Source of the DNA: Culex pipiens pallens
Taxonomy: Eukaryota > Arthropoda > Insecta > Diptera > Culicidae
Direction of reading: 5' to 3'
NCBI RefSeq assembly: GCF_016801865.2
Contig: NC_068939.1
Location: 38,850,747 to 38,914,746 of the forward strand
Length of the DNA stretch: 64,000 nucleotides
A program made the position numbers and the translations under genes. Below, piece by piece: positions 1-10,500 of this stretch. Each line of letters begins with the position of its first letter. Positions within the stretch are counted from its first letter, which is position 1. Below the pieces are notes generated by a model. The model did no database searches. It was not told the origin of the DNA and saw only the letters and a program-made list of their open reading frames with translations.

Positions 1-712
1 CCGAGTTTACCCTGACGAGTTACTAGCGATTTAAAGAAGACGTTTGTGTATGAGAGCAATCCAAGCTCAAATCAGGATTTTTTCTGGTACTTTTGTACCC
101 GACTCTCTTCGATTTCGGTGAAACTTTGTTGACATTTTATCCTAAACTCATATAAGCAATTTTTATGTTTATGGAACCAGTTGCTCTTGAAATTGACATT
201 TGAGGAGGGCGTAAGCTATTCAAATATTTTTGTTTTTCGTTATTTAAAAATTACTGTATTTTGAAGCCGTTGCATCGTATCAAAAAGTGATCAAAGACAT
301 ACTTGTAGGAAATTGGACGGGCTTTCTGAAAAAAAAAAACAAAAAAAAAAAAAACTCTAAAAGAAAAATACACGCCACTGTCATGGGATTTTACTATTTT
401 AAAATTAATTTTTTAGATAATGTCACGATTTTTTTTCGTTCAAAATTTTTGAGGGAATAGCCTAAGAAGTTGAAAGTTTCATTGAAATCGAAAAGGGCCT
501 GGTACACAGGTAACAGAAAATTCCTTATTTGAGCTGGAATTGCTTAGGAAAAAGTTTTTTTTACCAACTATAACGATCTATAGCGAACCTTTACCGATTT
601 GGCATAAAATTGGCACAGTTACTTTTTTTACTTAACGAATCGTAGCGGGGGGTATCCCTGATGACGATTTTTTTGTATTGTCACCCTAATCTGCAATGAC
701 CCAGAGTGGTAA
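1..712. repeat. Edge-truncated copy of a dispersed foldback family
   Basis: The first 32 bases match the reverse complement of about 59513-59542. Bases 585-712 match 60410-60530 in direct orientation, sharing the words ACCGATTT, GGCACAGTT, GGGGGTATC and TTGTCAC. The two ends together define one repeat family present at both edges of the window. No coding capacity is visible. The left part of this copy is cut off by the window start, so its true end is unknown. Confidence 0.6.
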
Positions 713-2535
713 TTTGCATAAATATTTAGGTATAAGCATTGTGTTTATTTCACGATTTACGAGAATTTAACGAAAAAGTATCGTGTGCAATAGTGTGCTT
801 TTGAAATATTTTTTTCAGAAAGTTCTGAAAATTGTGCATAATAATGACACTTTGGACATTTGTTGGCTTATGCACTGCTTGAATGTGAAGATATTTCTAG
901 AATAAGGAGCAAACCAGATACTAACAATAAAAATATTGTTTTCAGAAAAAAAAACTTTTGCAATGATTGTTGTCAGGGAGAACACAATAATAATCAATAC
1001 ACTGAAATGTTCAAATTTATTGATTGCCAATCTTGACAAGTAGTAGATTCCACTGTTTTGATTACAACACTAACACATTCACTTTCCCAAATCCCTTTTT
1101 GATTGATGTTACTTTTTGCCAAACCACACTTTCGCTAACACTTCTTGGAACTTTTCCAGCTGCCTGATTTTCACCGATAACCGACTTGATTTTCCAAATC
1201 AACACATTTTCCACGCCGCTTGATTGAACAACCGTCGTTTAGCGCCGCAATCGTTTTTCACATGAAAATCATCACTAAACACGCGTAACGCTTTTTGCGT
1301 TCATCCGTAACGCCGCACAGCAGCACAATTTTCCCGCGGAAAAACGCACCGATTGGGATATGAACTGTGCTTATCGTTTAGCATACCCAACCAAGCGTTT
1401 TTTCCACCCCCAGAAGGGGTTGAGGCAAAAAGTCAGTAGGCCAGCTGTTGCCACTTCCCAGCTGATGCTCCACAGTGTTAATTGATCGCAGATTGCCATG
1501 ACTCCTGCGGCGGAATAATCGATTGCTTTTTCCCGGGAAAATAGGCAAGGGTTGCTCGGACGACTGAACGTGGGTTTGATGTTGGGCACCGATGTGGAAC
1601 ACTTGTCAACTACGTGTATTCTCAAGCAATAACAACATAAACAGTGTGTTAGTAACCCAAGAATACGCGTGGCCAACCAAGTTCTCGACGAAAATTATGC
1701 TGAGGGTGTGAAGTGATCTGGAAGAAAAGGGAGAAAATGGGAAATGTTAATTAGGACTTGTTTGATTTTGATTGAGTTTGGTAATTAAGTAAATATGATG
1801 CCCCGCTCAAAGCATTAAGAATTGTAAACTAAAATTTGACATTTTGCTGGAATGAAGTTTATTTTAATACCCATCAGAAATCAAACTTCAACTCGAAATC
1901 CGATATTTGCTCCTAATAATGTTCGCTCCTCTTTCATGTTGCAAAAACCTCACTTTTCCCACCGGATGTCATATTAGCTGTCACCGCTACTGACTTCTCG
2001 GCCACCGCCCGTCCTGTCCTGAATGGAAGAAATACGATCGGAACTCCGCTCCCGTGCTCCCTCCCCCAGGAACGGTCACCAGGATAAGCACTCAGCGGAG
2101 ATTAATATTTTCTCATTTATTAGCTCGATCCGCGCCGAAGACGCGCGCCATCTGATACTTTTTATGACCCTTGGTGAAGGACCCCGGGTACCGACCGCGT
2201 TGGGACAATATCTGCCCTGACGGGAAGAGGATGTCTTGTCTTGGACAGAGAGCAGGCGAGAAGGGACTTTGGGGACCTAGTGCAGGACATGTCAATAACA
2301 CTGGACTGCGGAAATTTGTAAAATATTTGGTGGAGATATGTGATTTATCAAAATTGTTGTTACTTGCTTTAGGTGCTTCATAACTAATTTTTTTTTCAGC
2401 GACAAATAAAAAAATATTGTCACACAATTTCTTTAATTTAAGCTTCTATTCCAATCCCACGTGCCAAAAATGAAAGACAATCAAAAGGCAGCACATTTTT
2501 CAAAATTTAAATTAGAACCGTAGCTTCAACAATTA
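713..2535. other. Non-repetitive noncoding stretch, no gene recognised
   Basis: The stretch is AT-rich with two GC-richer blocks (about 1060-1700 and 1980-2330) containing many CG dinucleotides. Short open frames exist on both strands, but none has a recognisable domain or codon bias. The GC-richer blocks could be regulatory or untranslated sequence of a neighbouring gene; nothing in the sequence decides this. Confidence 0.35.
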
Positions 2536-2537
2536 TA

Positions 2538-3267
2538 GGGGGAGAGGGGGTAATATGCACCCCCGAGGCAAAATACACCCCCTGATTTTCTCGATATTTG
2601 GAAGAATTTTCAGGGGAAAAACTCATAGAAATTGGAAGCTTAAACCATGCTGAAAAAATTGAGCATCGTAGTATAAAAACAGCTTAAGTTATTTGCAAAA
2701 CTTATAAATGTTGTGTTTTCATCTAATTTTCATTGAACTTTCATTATGATTTTTGGACAGTTTAAAAAGCATTTATTGATATTGTAAGTGTTAAGGTATA
2801 TAGTTTTTGCCATAATCTTCATTATTCTGTAGATAGATGAGTCCAAAAACATCAAAAAATGCATTTTTAATTAAATTTTCTGCAAAAAGCGTGGTCGGGG
2901 CAAAATGCACCGCTGTGAAGCTCCTTTATAAAAACAGCGGTGTCATCTAGTGGTGACTAGTGAAAACTGATTTTCCCCGGTGCATTTTGCCCCATGTTGT
3001 GGTGCATTTTGCCCCGTTGTTGTAGTGCATTTTGCCCCAATGTTGCGGTGCATATTGCCCCGCATGGTTGTTTGAAATGAATCAAAAATGTTTTTAGAAA
3101 TTTGATATTTTCGAACAATTTTGAGGTTTTTTAAAGAATTTTTTCACATGGATGACGAAGAATAATAGTTGTTTTAGAACATCGAACAAAATTCTTCCAC
3201 AGTAATGCTGTAATGGTTAAGAACTCACAGTTTTACCTTAGGGGGTGCATATTACCCCCTCTCCCCC
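2538..3267. mobile_element. TA-flanked MITE with GGTGCATTTTGCCCC subterminal repeats
   Basis: The terminal inverted repeats start GGGGGAGAGGGGGTAATATG on the left and are mirrored on the right, with TA on both sides (2536-2537 and 3268-3269). Inside the right half a 15-base word, GGTGCATTTTGCCCC or a close variant, recurs in direct orientation at 2979, 3001, 3024 and 3047, spaced 22-23 bases. It occurs once inverted at 2897. The termini carry the same TGCA..CCCC theme. No open frame of note. Size and TA duplication fit a nonautonomous Tc1/mariner-type element, with repeated sites perhaps bound by a transposase. Confidence 0.85.
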
Positions 3268-3269
3268 TA

Positions 3270-5375
3270 CATATTCAACCAAAAAGGAAAAACATGATTC
3301 AATTTTTATACATTGATCAAATTTGATTATATGTTATTGGAAAGCCGTAACCTCACGGCCACGGCAGCTCGGCAAATAAAAATCAAGAAAACTTGTTTTG
3401 TAATCAAAAGCGAACTAATATTTCTAGTTGTAACCTTCAAATGAAATATTCATGTGTACTATGTGAAAAAAACTCTTACAATATTATAAACGTCTCATAA
3501 ATTTAAATATTTTGAAATGATTTTCAATAATTATTTTTGAAATTTTTCAACATAAAAAACCTTAATTAAGGTTCTAAAAACATTGAATTTTGTTTGCAAC
3601 AATAATTTGTCTTTTACTTTGTTTATATTGCTGAACAAGTTTTAAACTTTACAACTGGTTGAAGTTTGAAAATACAAAATTTGTTTTTTATTCTTTATAA
3701 AAAACTATTAAATTTCAACTGTATCACCTAAAGCATAGTACACAAGTGATTTTTGTACATAAAAAAAAACATTTTGTACACTTTTTTGTTGAATATAATT
3801 AACCCTCTACTGCCCAAATTTTTTTTTCGAAAATATTTATTTTTCCCGTGTTCAGGAGGTCATTTTGAGCAACTTTTGTTCTATGAAAAACTTTACTTCT
3901 CTTGTTTTATGTTTTTCTTGTTTTATTTTTAGTATTTTAATTTGCATTTATCTTGTTCAGTTTATGTTTGTTTTTGGTAGTATTTGGCTTATTCTACCAC
4001 CTAATATAATCACATTTTGCCTTTCTAATTTTTTCACGTTTTTACAGTTACTTATTCAATTTTTTGCATGTTTTTCACATTTTCTCCTATAGAATGGCAC
4101 CATCATCATTTAAATTGCAAAAAAATGCGTAGAGGCATAGTCTGGGGCACTACAAAAATTACTGCATACTTCTTTTTACTGAAAATATAGGAAATGTTAG
4201 TAAAAAACACAGCCAAAGTTGACCCCTAAAAAAATGACATTTTTAAAAACATTGGCAAAGTCACATAAAACAAGTTAAAATTCCAACCCTGAAATATTCT
4301 AAAATTTTAAGAGTTCTTCTTTCCAATGCTTTTTAAAGATCAAAAATCGGTTGGAAAATTGATTTTTGGCGATTTTTTAGATCGAAGCCCGTCTAAAGGT
4401 TGAAGCAAACCTTGATCTTCTCAATTCTACGAAAATCTTTTGTTGTTTTGACTACTTTAGCTTCAACGTTGGTTCATAAAAAAATAATAATAATTTTCAG
4501 ATCAAAGAATTGATTATGCCTTATTTATCAGGGTGAGACTTGATTATCCGAAGTCCTTTGAAAATTTCACTTCGGACAGTAAAAAAAAACAAACATTAAA
4601 AATATTTGTTTTTTGATTATTCGAAGTGAAAATTTTCAAAGGTCTTCAGAGATTAAATACAACCTCAAAAATGACTGATTTGATTATTCGAATATACTGA
4701 GAAACCTCCGGATAAGCTAACTTTCGAGTCATCAAGGCTTTCTGAACGGTGTTCCCTTTGAATATTATAGATATTCCAAACAAAACAAAAAAAATGGGGT
4801 AATTCTGATATTTTCTCGATGGATTATTTCGCTCTTATTTTCATTGAAAGGGTGAGAAAATTTCCAGTATAAAACTTTTTAAACTAGCGACGACTATATT
4901 TTCTAATGGTTGTCCAGAATGAAGTCTTGAAATTTAATAAATTGACGTAAATGTTGATGCGAATCTGTTGGAATTGCACACTTATAGTTTGAAACCAATT
5001 TCGGTAAAGTTTACTGAATTTTCAAATGCTGGACAATTCAGTAAAATAAAAAGTTCCGAATTTAATAATCGACGTTCAACCTATTTTAAGATAAAATTAA
5101 GTGCATTTGGACATTTGGTTTACCAATCTGAACTCAACTGATTTTTAAACAACAGAATTTGGTAAAGAAATTCAATTGTATGTATAACCGTCATCCATGC
5201 GAAAAATTTAAATTGCACCTTTAGCTTTTCACTATTAATTTTTTTTTGGAGAAGTGCCAAAATCCTGAGTTCGTTATTTTGACATTTCTGTTTTTTTTTA
5301 TTCACAATTTTGAGCATTTTTGCGATTTATAATTCATGATTTGCGTAATTTTTAAGGACTTTATTTGTTTTTGAG
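3270..5375. other. AT-rich noncoding stretch with one small inverted repeat
   Basis: I see no gene. The sequence is strongly AT-rich with many homopolymer runs. At about 4545-4650 a 25-base inverted repeat pairs GAAGTCCTTTGAAAATTTCA with its complement across a spacer of roughly 45 bases. The adjoining word TTGATTATCCGAAG also recurs near 13225 and 33850, suggesting another foldback family. The 75-aa frame near 3865-4092 is a low-complexity hydrophobic translation of T-rich DNA. Confidence 0.4.
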
Positions 5376-5660
5376 CCGGGTCCGGTGGTTCAGTGGTTAG
5401 CGTGGTAGCCTCTCACCCCAGTAAGGCCTGGGTTCAATCCCAGACGGACTCGGTGGCATTTTTCGAGACGAGATTTGCTTGACCACGCCTTTTATCGCAT
5501 GGGAAGTAAAACGTCGGTCCATTTGCGTAAAAAGAGGTTTTGGGTGACTCACCACACATAACCTTCGGACGCCTAGAAATGAGCAGAAACTTGCAACAGA
5601 GCCCACAAAAGACCTGGGGGTCGTTAAAGTGGATTGCATTTTTTTTTTGTTTTTTTTTTT
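5376..5660 (+). repeat. tRNA-Glu-like SINE (family A)
   Basis: The head at 5378-5452 folds as a tRNA. The seven-base acceptor stem GGGTCCG pairs with CGGACTC, the T arm is CTGGG-TTCAATC-CCCAG, and the A and B box regions are present. The anticodon region TCTCACCCCAG resembles tRNA-Glu(CTC). A body follows with the word GGAAGTAAAACGTCGGTCC (5502-5520), then a T-rich tail. Both flanks carry a T-rich word ending TTTTTGAG, consistent with a target duplication blurred by T-run growth. The head-plus-body layout is typical of Pol III retroposons. Confidence 0.8.
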
Positions 5661-5664
5661 TGAG

Positions 5665-6440
5665 AAATGTGCGACAAAAGGTTGAAGGAGATAAGGTCGA
5701 ATGGACAAAAGGTCGAATACCAAAAGGTCGACAGACATAAGATCGAATGTACAAAAGGTCAAATGGATAAATCGTCGAAAGGACTTAAAGTCAAATGTGA
5801 AAAAGTGACTTCTAGAAAAATTTCGATTGATTTTCCATTCTTTAAAAACAACCTATTCTTGAACGTGCAGAAAAATTGGTGAGATTTTTTTTTTAAATTG
5901 ATGATGTTCTTTCTAATAAAAACGTACTGCTAAAACATTTTGTATGTTTTTCCGTTCTTTCAAACATTAGTAGTAAGTTTTATTTTATATTTAAATAAAC
6001 AACCTATTCTCGATTGTTTTTTTTTATATTTTTGAGAGATTTTGTATTTTTCACACCTGAGCTGATCTATTTCTTGAAGTCCGTCTTCTAAGATATATCG
6101 CATTTTTTTTAAAATTATTTTATAAACAACCTTTCTTGCTTGTCTTAATATTTTTGTGAGTTTTTTCCATTCTTTTAATTTATAAAAGCTTTTTATTTAA
6201 AAAAAACCTGACTTCTAAAATATTTTTAGAGTTTTTCCCATCATTAGAAAGAAACTATACTTGATGGTTGTAATATTTTTGGGAGTTTTTCCTTTCATTC
6301 AAACATGAGCAGTTCTTGAAATAAAATGTCTTTCATTTTAAATATTTAAAACTTTTGACCTTCTGTCAATTTGACCTTTTGTCAATTTGACCTTTTGTCC
6401 ATTCGACCTTATGTCTTTCGATCTTTTGTCATACATTCTT
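5665..6440. mobile_element. Foldback element with repeated ACAAAAGGTCGAAT sites
   Basis: The left end (about 5669-5790) holds a run of imperfect copies of GACAAAAGGTCGAATG on the plus strand. The right end (about 6350-6435) holds the same word in reverse complement (CATTCGACCTTTTGTC). The middle is AT-rich and noncoding. A second element with the same end structure lies at 42411-42850. The exact termini and target duplication are not clear because the left end abuts the SINE tail. Confidence 0.65.
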
Positions 6441-7223
6441 TTTTGAGAGCTTGAACACAGTTTTTGAAAGGGCTACTAACACTGAAAACCTCGAAAAAAC
6501 AATGTTCAGTCAATTCAAGAAAATTTAAGATTTGGAATTTTGACTTCTCTTACTCTTGAACTTTGCTAATGTTTTGTAAAATTGAGTCAACTATTTTTTT
6601 TGGCTATGATTTCACTTTAATTTACTAAAAAAGTAATTTTTTGTGTTGTTTAAATTTTTTCACAATTGAAATGATAATAATCATTCAATAAGAGCAAATA
6701 TGAAAAACATGCAAACATTTTAAAATGTTTCTGTAAAAACATGAAAAGGCATAAGCCAAATACTATAAGAAACAAACATAACCAATAGGAATGATGCAAA
6801 TTAAAATACAAAAAAAATGTCCAAAAAACTTAGGCATTGGAGGGTTATAAACAGTCAAACATTGGCCCAATTTGACTGATGATAAAACAGAAGTGTTATA
6901 AGAAAGAGACAAAAACTATTTTCAAATTGGCAAAAGACTGTTCCAATTGGGAAATTGAAGCTGTTTGAATTAAATTTAAGCAAAATAAACTTGCAAAATG
7001 TTGTCCAGTGTAATAAGTCACGTTACAATGGCAACACCGGCCCACTGCTGTGGCGTCCACGAGGGCCGGGAAATACGATGCCCACGAGAAGACGACACGA
7101 CGAAGGACGCCAACGTCGGGGTTAATTATAATTTATTTAAACTGATATCCGGTGTCGTAGTATTTGCTTTCTTTCCGCCTTCCGGACAAACTTCCACGGT
7201 AATGTTCGACCCTCTCTTGGAAG
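6441..7223. other. Noncoding flank 5' of the LTR element
   Basis: AT-rich up to about 6990, then a GC-richer block (6998-7223). The block contains an open frame that runs into the LTR; it has no recognisable domain and is interrupted by the insertion. The sequence resumes after the element at 11665, so this is the original host target region. Confidence 0.4.
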
Positions 7224-7228
7224 GCAGC
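7224..7228 (+). repeat. 5' target-site duplication, GCAGC
   Basis: GCAGC directly precedes the 5' LTR and is repeated directly after the 3' LTR at 11665-11669. A 5-bp duplication fits Ty3/Gypsy integration and shows that the two LTRs belong to a single insertion. Confidence 0.92.
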
Positions 7229-7382
7229 TGTTATGATGGCAACACTGGCCATGCGTGGGTAATGGATGAGGAGAATAGAGGGAGTTGAAGTTTAGCGTGT
7301 AACGGAACGGAAGAGAATAAACACGTACAGTTTGGAACCGCGATTAAATTCGATTCTTTATTTAGTAAATTCGATCACAACA
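7229..7382 (+). repeat. 5' LTR, 154 bp
   Basis: It starts TGTTATGATGGCAACACTGG and ends CGATCACAACA. An AATAAA polyadenylation hexamer lies at 7316-7321. The sequence matches the copy at 11511-11664 except at 7335. It should hold the promoter and transcription start. I see no TATA box, as is common in insect LTRs. Confidence 0.95.
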
Positions 7383-7401
7383 TTTGGCGATCGAGGATCG
7401 G
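7383..7401 (+). promoter_or_regulatory. Putative tRNA primer-binding site
   Basis: Two bases after the 5' LTR a TGG begins at 7385, complementary to the CCA end of a tRNA, followed by CGATCGAGGATCGG. The position is right for priming minus-strand synthesis. I could not identify the tRNA from the sequence alone. Confidence 0.6.
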
Positions 7402-7542
7402 ATTACAAGAGTAAACGTTTAAATTCGTTGTTGAATTAAATTCGGTCGGAAATTCGCGAAAGAAGAAGTTTCAAAGGGAAACGCAGTTTGGAGCAGTTGA
7501 AAGAGACGCCGACGCCATATTGTTTGGAAAACAAAAGAGAAA

Positions 7543-10500
7543 ATGAACCCGATTGGAGGAGGCATGGTTCCGTTCGATCCGGATGACTCGGCCAGCGTTA
7601 GCACTCGCTGGAAGAAATGGAAGCGGATGTTCGAGATATTCCTGGACGTCAACAACGTCCAGCTGCCGTCAAGAAAGAAATCGTATCTCTTGCACTGCGC
7701 CGGAGAGAGCGTCCAGGATATCTACGTGAGTCTCGTCGGGGAGCAAGAGCCACCAGTTCCCGATGGATCGGACCTGTACAAGGAGGCGATTCGTGTGCTT
7801 GACGAACATTTTCTGCCGATGAAATGCTTGCCCCAGGAGCGCCACATCTTCCGAAACTTGGAGCAGGGACCGGACGAGAAGATTTCCAGGTTTGTGCTTC
7901 GCTTGCGAGAGCAAGGAAATCTGTGTGAGTATGGCGACTGGCTCGAAGAAAACATCAAAGAACAAATCTTTGAAAAAGGAAAATCGGACGAGCTGCGGGC
8001 CAAAATACTCCAGAAGCCAAACATGACCCTGGAGGAAACACTCAACGAAGGCCGTGCCCTGGAAACAATCGAGAAGGTGCGGCAGGAACTGCACCGCGCG
8101 GCAGTGGTCAACAAGGTCAGTGCGTCCAAACAAGAGTGTTTCCGCTGCGGAAATGAAGGCCACTTTGCGAGCAGCGAGCTGTGCCCGGCGAAAAACACGA
8201 AGTGCAGGAAGTGCGGATTGGTGGGGCACTTCTGGCGCTGTTGCAACACCAAGGCGAAGCACGGAAAGCAGCGAAAGGTGCAGCAGGTGGCCCAAGAGCC
8301 GCCGGAACCGGAAGAAGTGGATGACGTATACGACTCGGACGACACTGTCAGTAACGTGGATCAACAAGAAGTCCGATACGTCTTTGCTGCAAGTACGGAG
8401 GATGCTGCGGGAGAAAAAGTTGTGTGCTGTATCGGAGGAGTGAAGATCAAGTGGGTCGTAGATTCTGGAGCTGGAGTGAACGTGATGGACAACGCAACCT
8501 GGACCTACCTCAAGCAACGGAACGTCAAGGTGATCTCGCAAACGAAGGAGCCGCGAACAACGCTCAAGGCCTACGGCAACAACAGCCTCAAGGTTTTGGG
8601 ACAATTCCGAGCTAGCATTGCAACGAAGAACCACGAGACGATCGCTGACGTGTTCGTGGTGGAAGAAGATGGTGCGAGCCTGCTGAGCAAGACTACGGCG
8701 ACGGAGTTGCAGATCTTGAAGATCAACACGGACGTGTGGAGTGTCAGCCCAGCGGAGAACGCAATCGGCAAGATCACGGGAATCGAAGTTCACCTGCAGA
8801 TCGATCCACTGGTAAAACCCGTCCAGATCACCAAGTGCCACATCCCAATTCCGCTGCAGGAAAAAGTGGAACGAGAAATCGATCTTTTGCTGGCACAGGA
8901 CATCATCGAGGTGGCACCGATTGATTCACCGTGGATTTCCCGTTTGGTAGTTAGCCCGAAAGCCGGTGATCCGTCTGCCGTTCGACTGTGCGTGGACATG
9001 CGTGCCGCCAACAAGGCCATTGTTCCACAGCATTTCCCGCTGCCAACGTTCGAGGACATCGTTCCACACCTTCGAGACTGCAAGTGGTTTTCGAAGATCG
9101 ACTTGATCAAAGCGTTCCACCAGGCGGTTCTGGCACCAGATTCACGGTACATCACCACGTTTGCCACCCACCACGGCTACTACCGGTACAAGCGGCTGCT
9201 ATTCGGCATGAACATCGCGTCGGAGGTGTTTCAGAGCATCATGGAGCGCGTACTGAAGGGGACTTCCGGAGTGAAAGTCTTTATCGACGACATTCTGGTG
9301 TTTGGATCGACGAAGCAACAACACGACGCTGCCCTCAAGGCAGTGATGCACCGCTTGACGAGCCATGGAATCACCGTGAATCCAAAAAAGTGTTTCCTCG
9401 GAAAATCTGAGGTGACGTTCATGGGCCATGTGCTGTCCGCTGACGGAGTTCGACCAACCTTGGACAAAGTGGAGGCGATCAAGCGATTGCGGGAGCCGAA
9501 GACGCCGGAGGAGGTGCGCAGTTTTCTTGGGATGATCACCTATCTTGGCCGTTTCATCCCGGAACTGTCAACGCTGACTTCACCGCTGCGAGAACTACTC
9601 CGGAAAGACTCGGAGTTTGTCTGGGGCCCGTCGCAACAGCAGGCGTTCCAGAAACTCAAGGAGCTACTCAAGGATGCCAAGAATCTGGGATATTATTCTC
9701 CACACGACAAAACTATTGTGATTGCGGACGCCGGTCCTACCGGGCTCGGAGCAGTTCTGATTCAGGAGAAGGATGGGCGAAAAAGAGTGATTTGCTACAT
9801 CAGCAAAGGGCTCTCGGATGCGGAGAAGTCGTATGCCCAGAACGAGAAGGAAGCGTTGGCGTTGGTGTGGGCTGCTGAACGGCTGCAAATTTACTTGCGT
9901 GGGTTGACATTCCTTCTCCTCACTGATCACGAACCGCTGAAGGTGATATTCGGACCAAACCACGTCTCCTGTCCAAGAATTGATCGTTGGGCCATGCGAC
10001 TGCAATCGTTCAGGTTCACCGTAATACACATCCCCGGCAAAGTGAACATCGCCGACCCGCTGTCGAGACTGCCGGCCTACACGAAGTGCAAGACGTACGA
10101 TCAGTTCGGCGAGGAAGCGGTTCTTGCGATCACACAAAAGGCGGTGCCTACTGCTCTGACAACGGAGGAAATCGCAAGCAACACAGTGGCTGATGTGGTG
10201 TTGTCAAGGGTGAAGGAGGCTCTCAAGACCGGCCGCTGGAATGAAGAAGTGAAGAAGTTTGCGCCGTTCAAAGAAGAGCTCTATTGCTGCAAGGAAATCC
10301 TGCTTCGAGGAGAACGCCTCGTAATCCCCCAGAGCCTTCAAAAGCGCACTTTGGCGCTTGCCCACATTGGACACCCGGGGATAGAACGATCCAAGCAACG
10401 ACTTCGCTCCAAAGTGTGGTGGCCAGAGATCGACAAGGACGTGGAGCAGGCGGTTCGAAAGTGCTTGGATTGCCAGATTGTGGGGAGAATGGCACCACCA

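Noticed and set aside
7024..7045. ACAATGGCAACACCGGCCC upstream of the 5' LTR, similar to the LTR start
   Set aside because: The similarity covers only about 16 bases and the rest of the LTR is absent, so a second LTR is not supported.
6998..7288. A 96-aa frame that runs into the 5' LTR
   Set aside because: It is a fusion of host flank and LTR created by the insertion, with no domain.
7669..8841. A 390-aa minus-strand frame inside the gag region, plus many smaller ones across pol
   Set aside because: They lie antisense to a well-supported Gag-Pol frame and arise from its codon composition.
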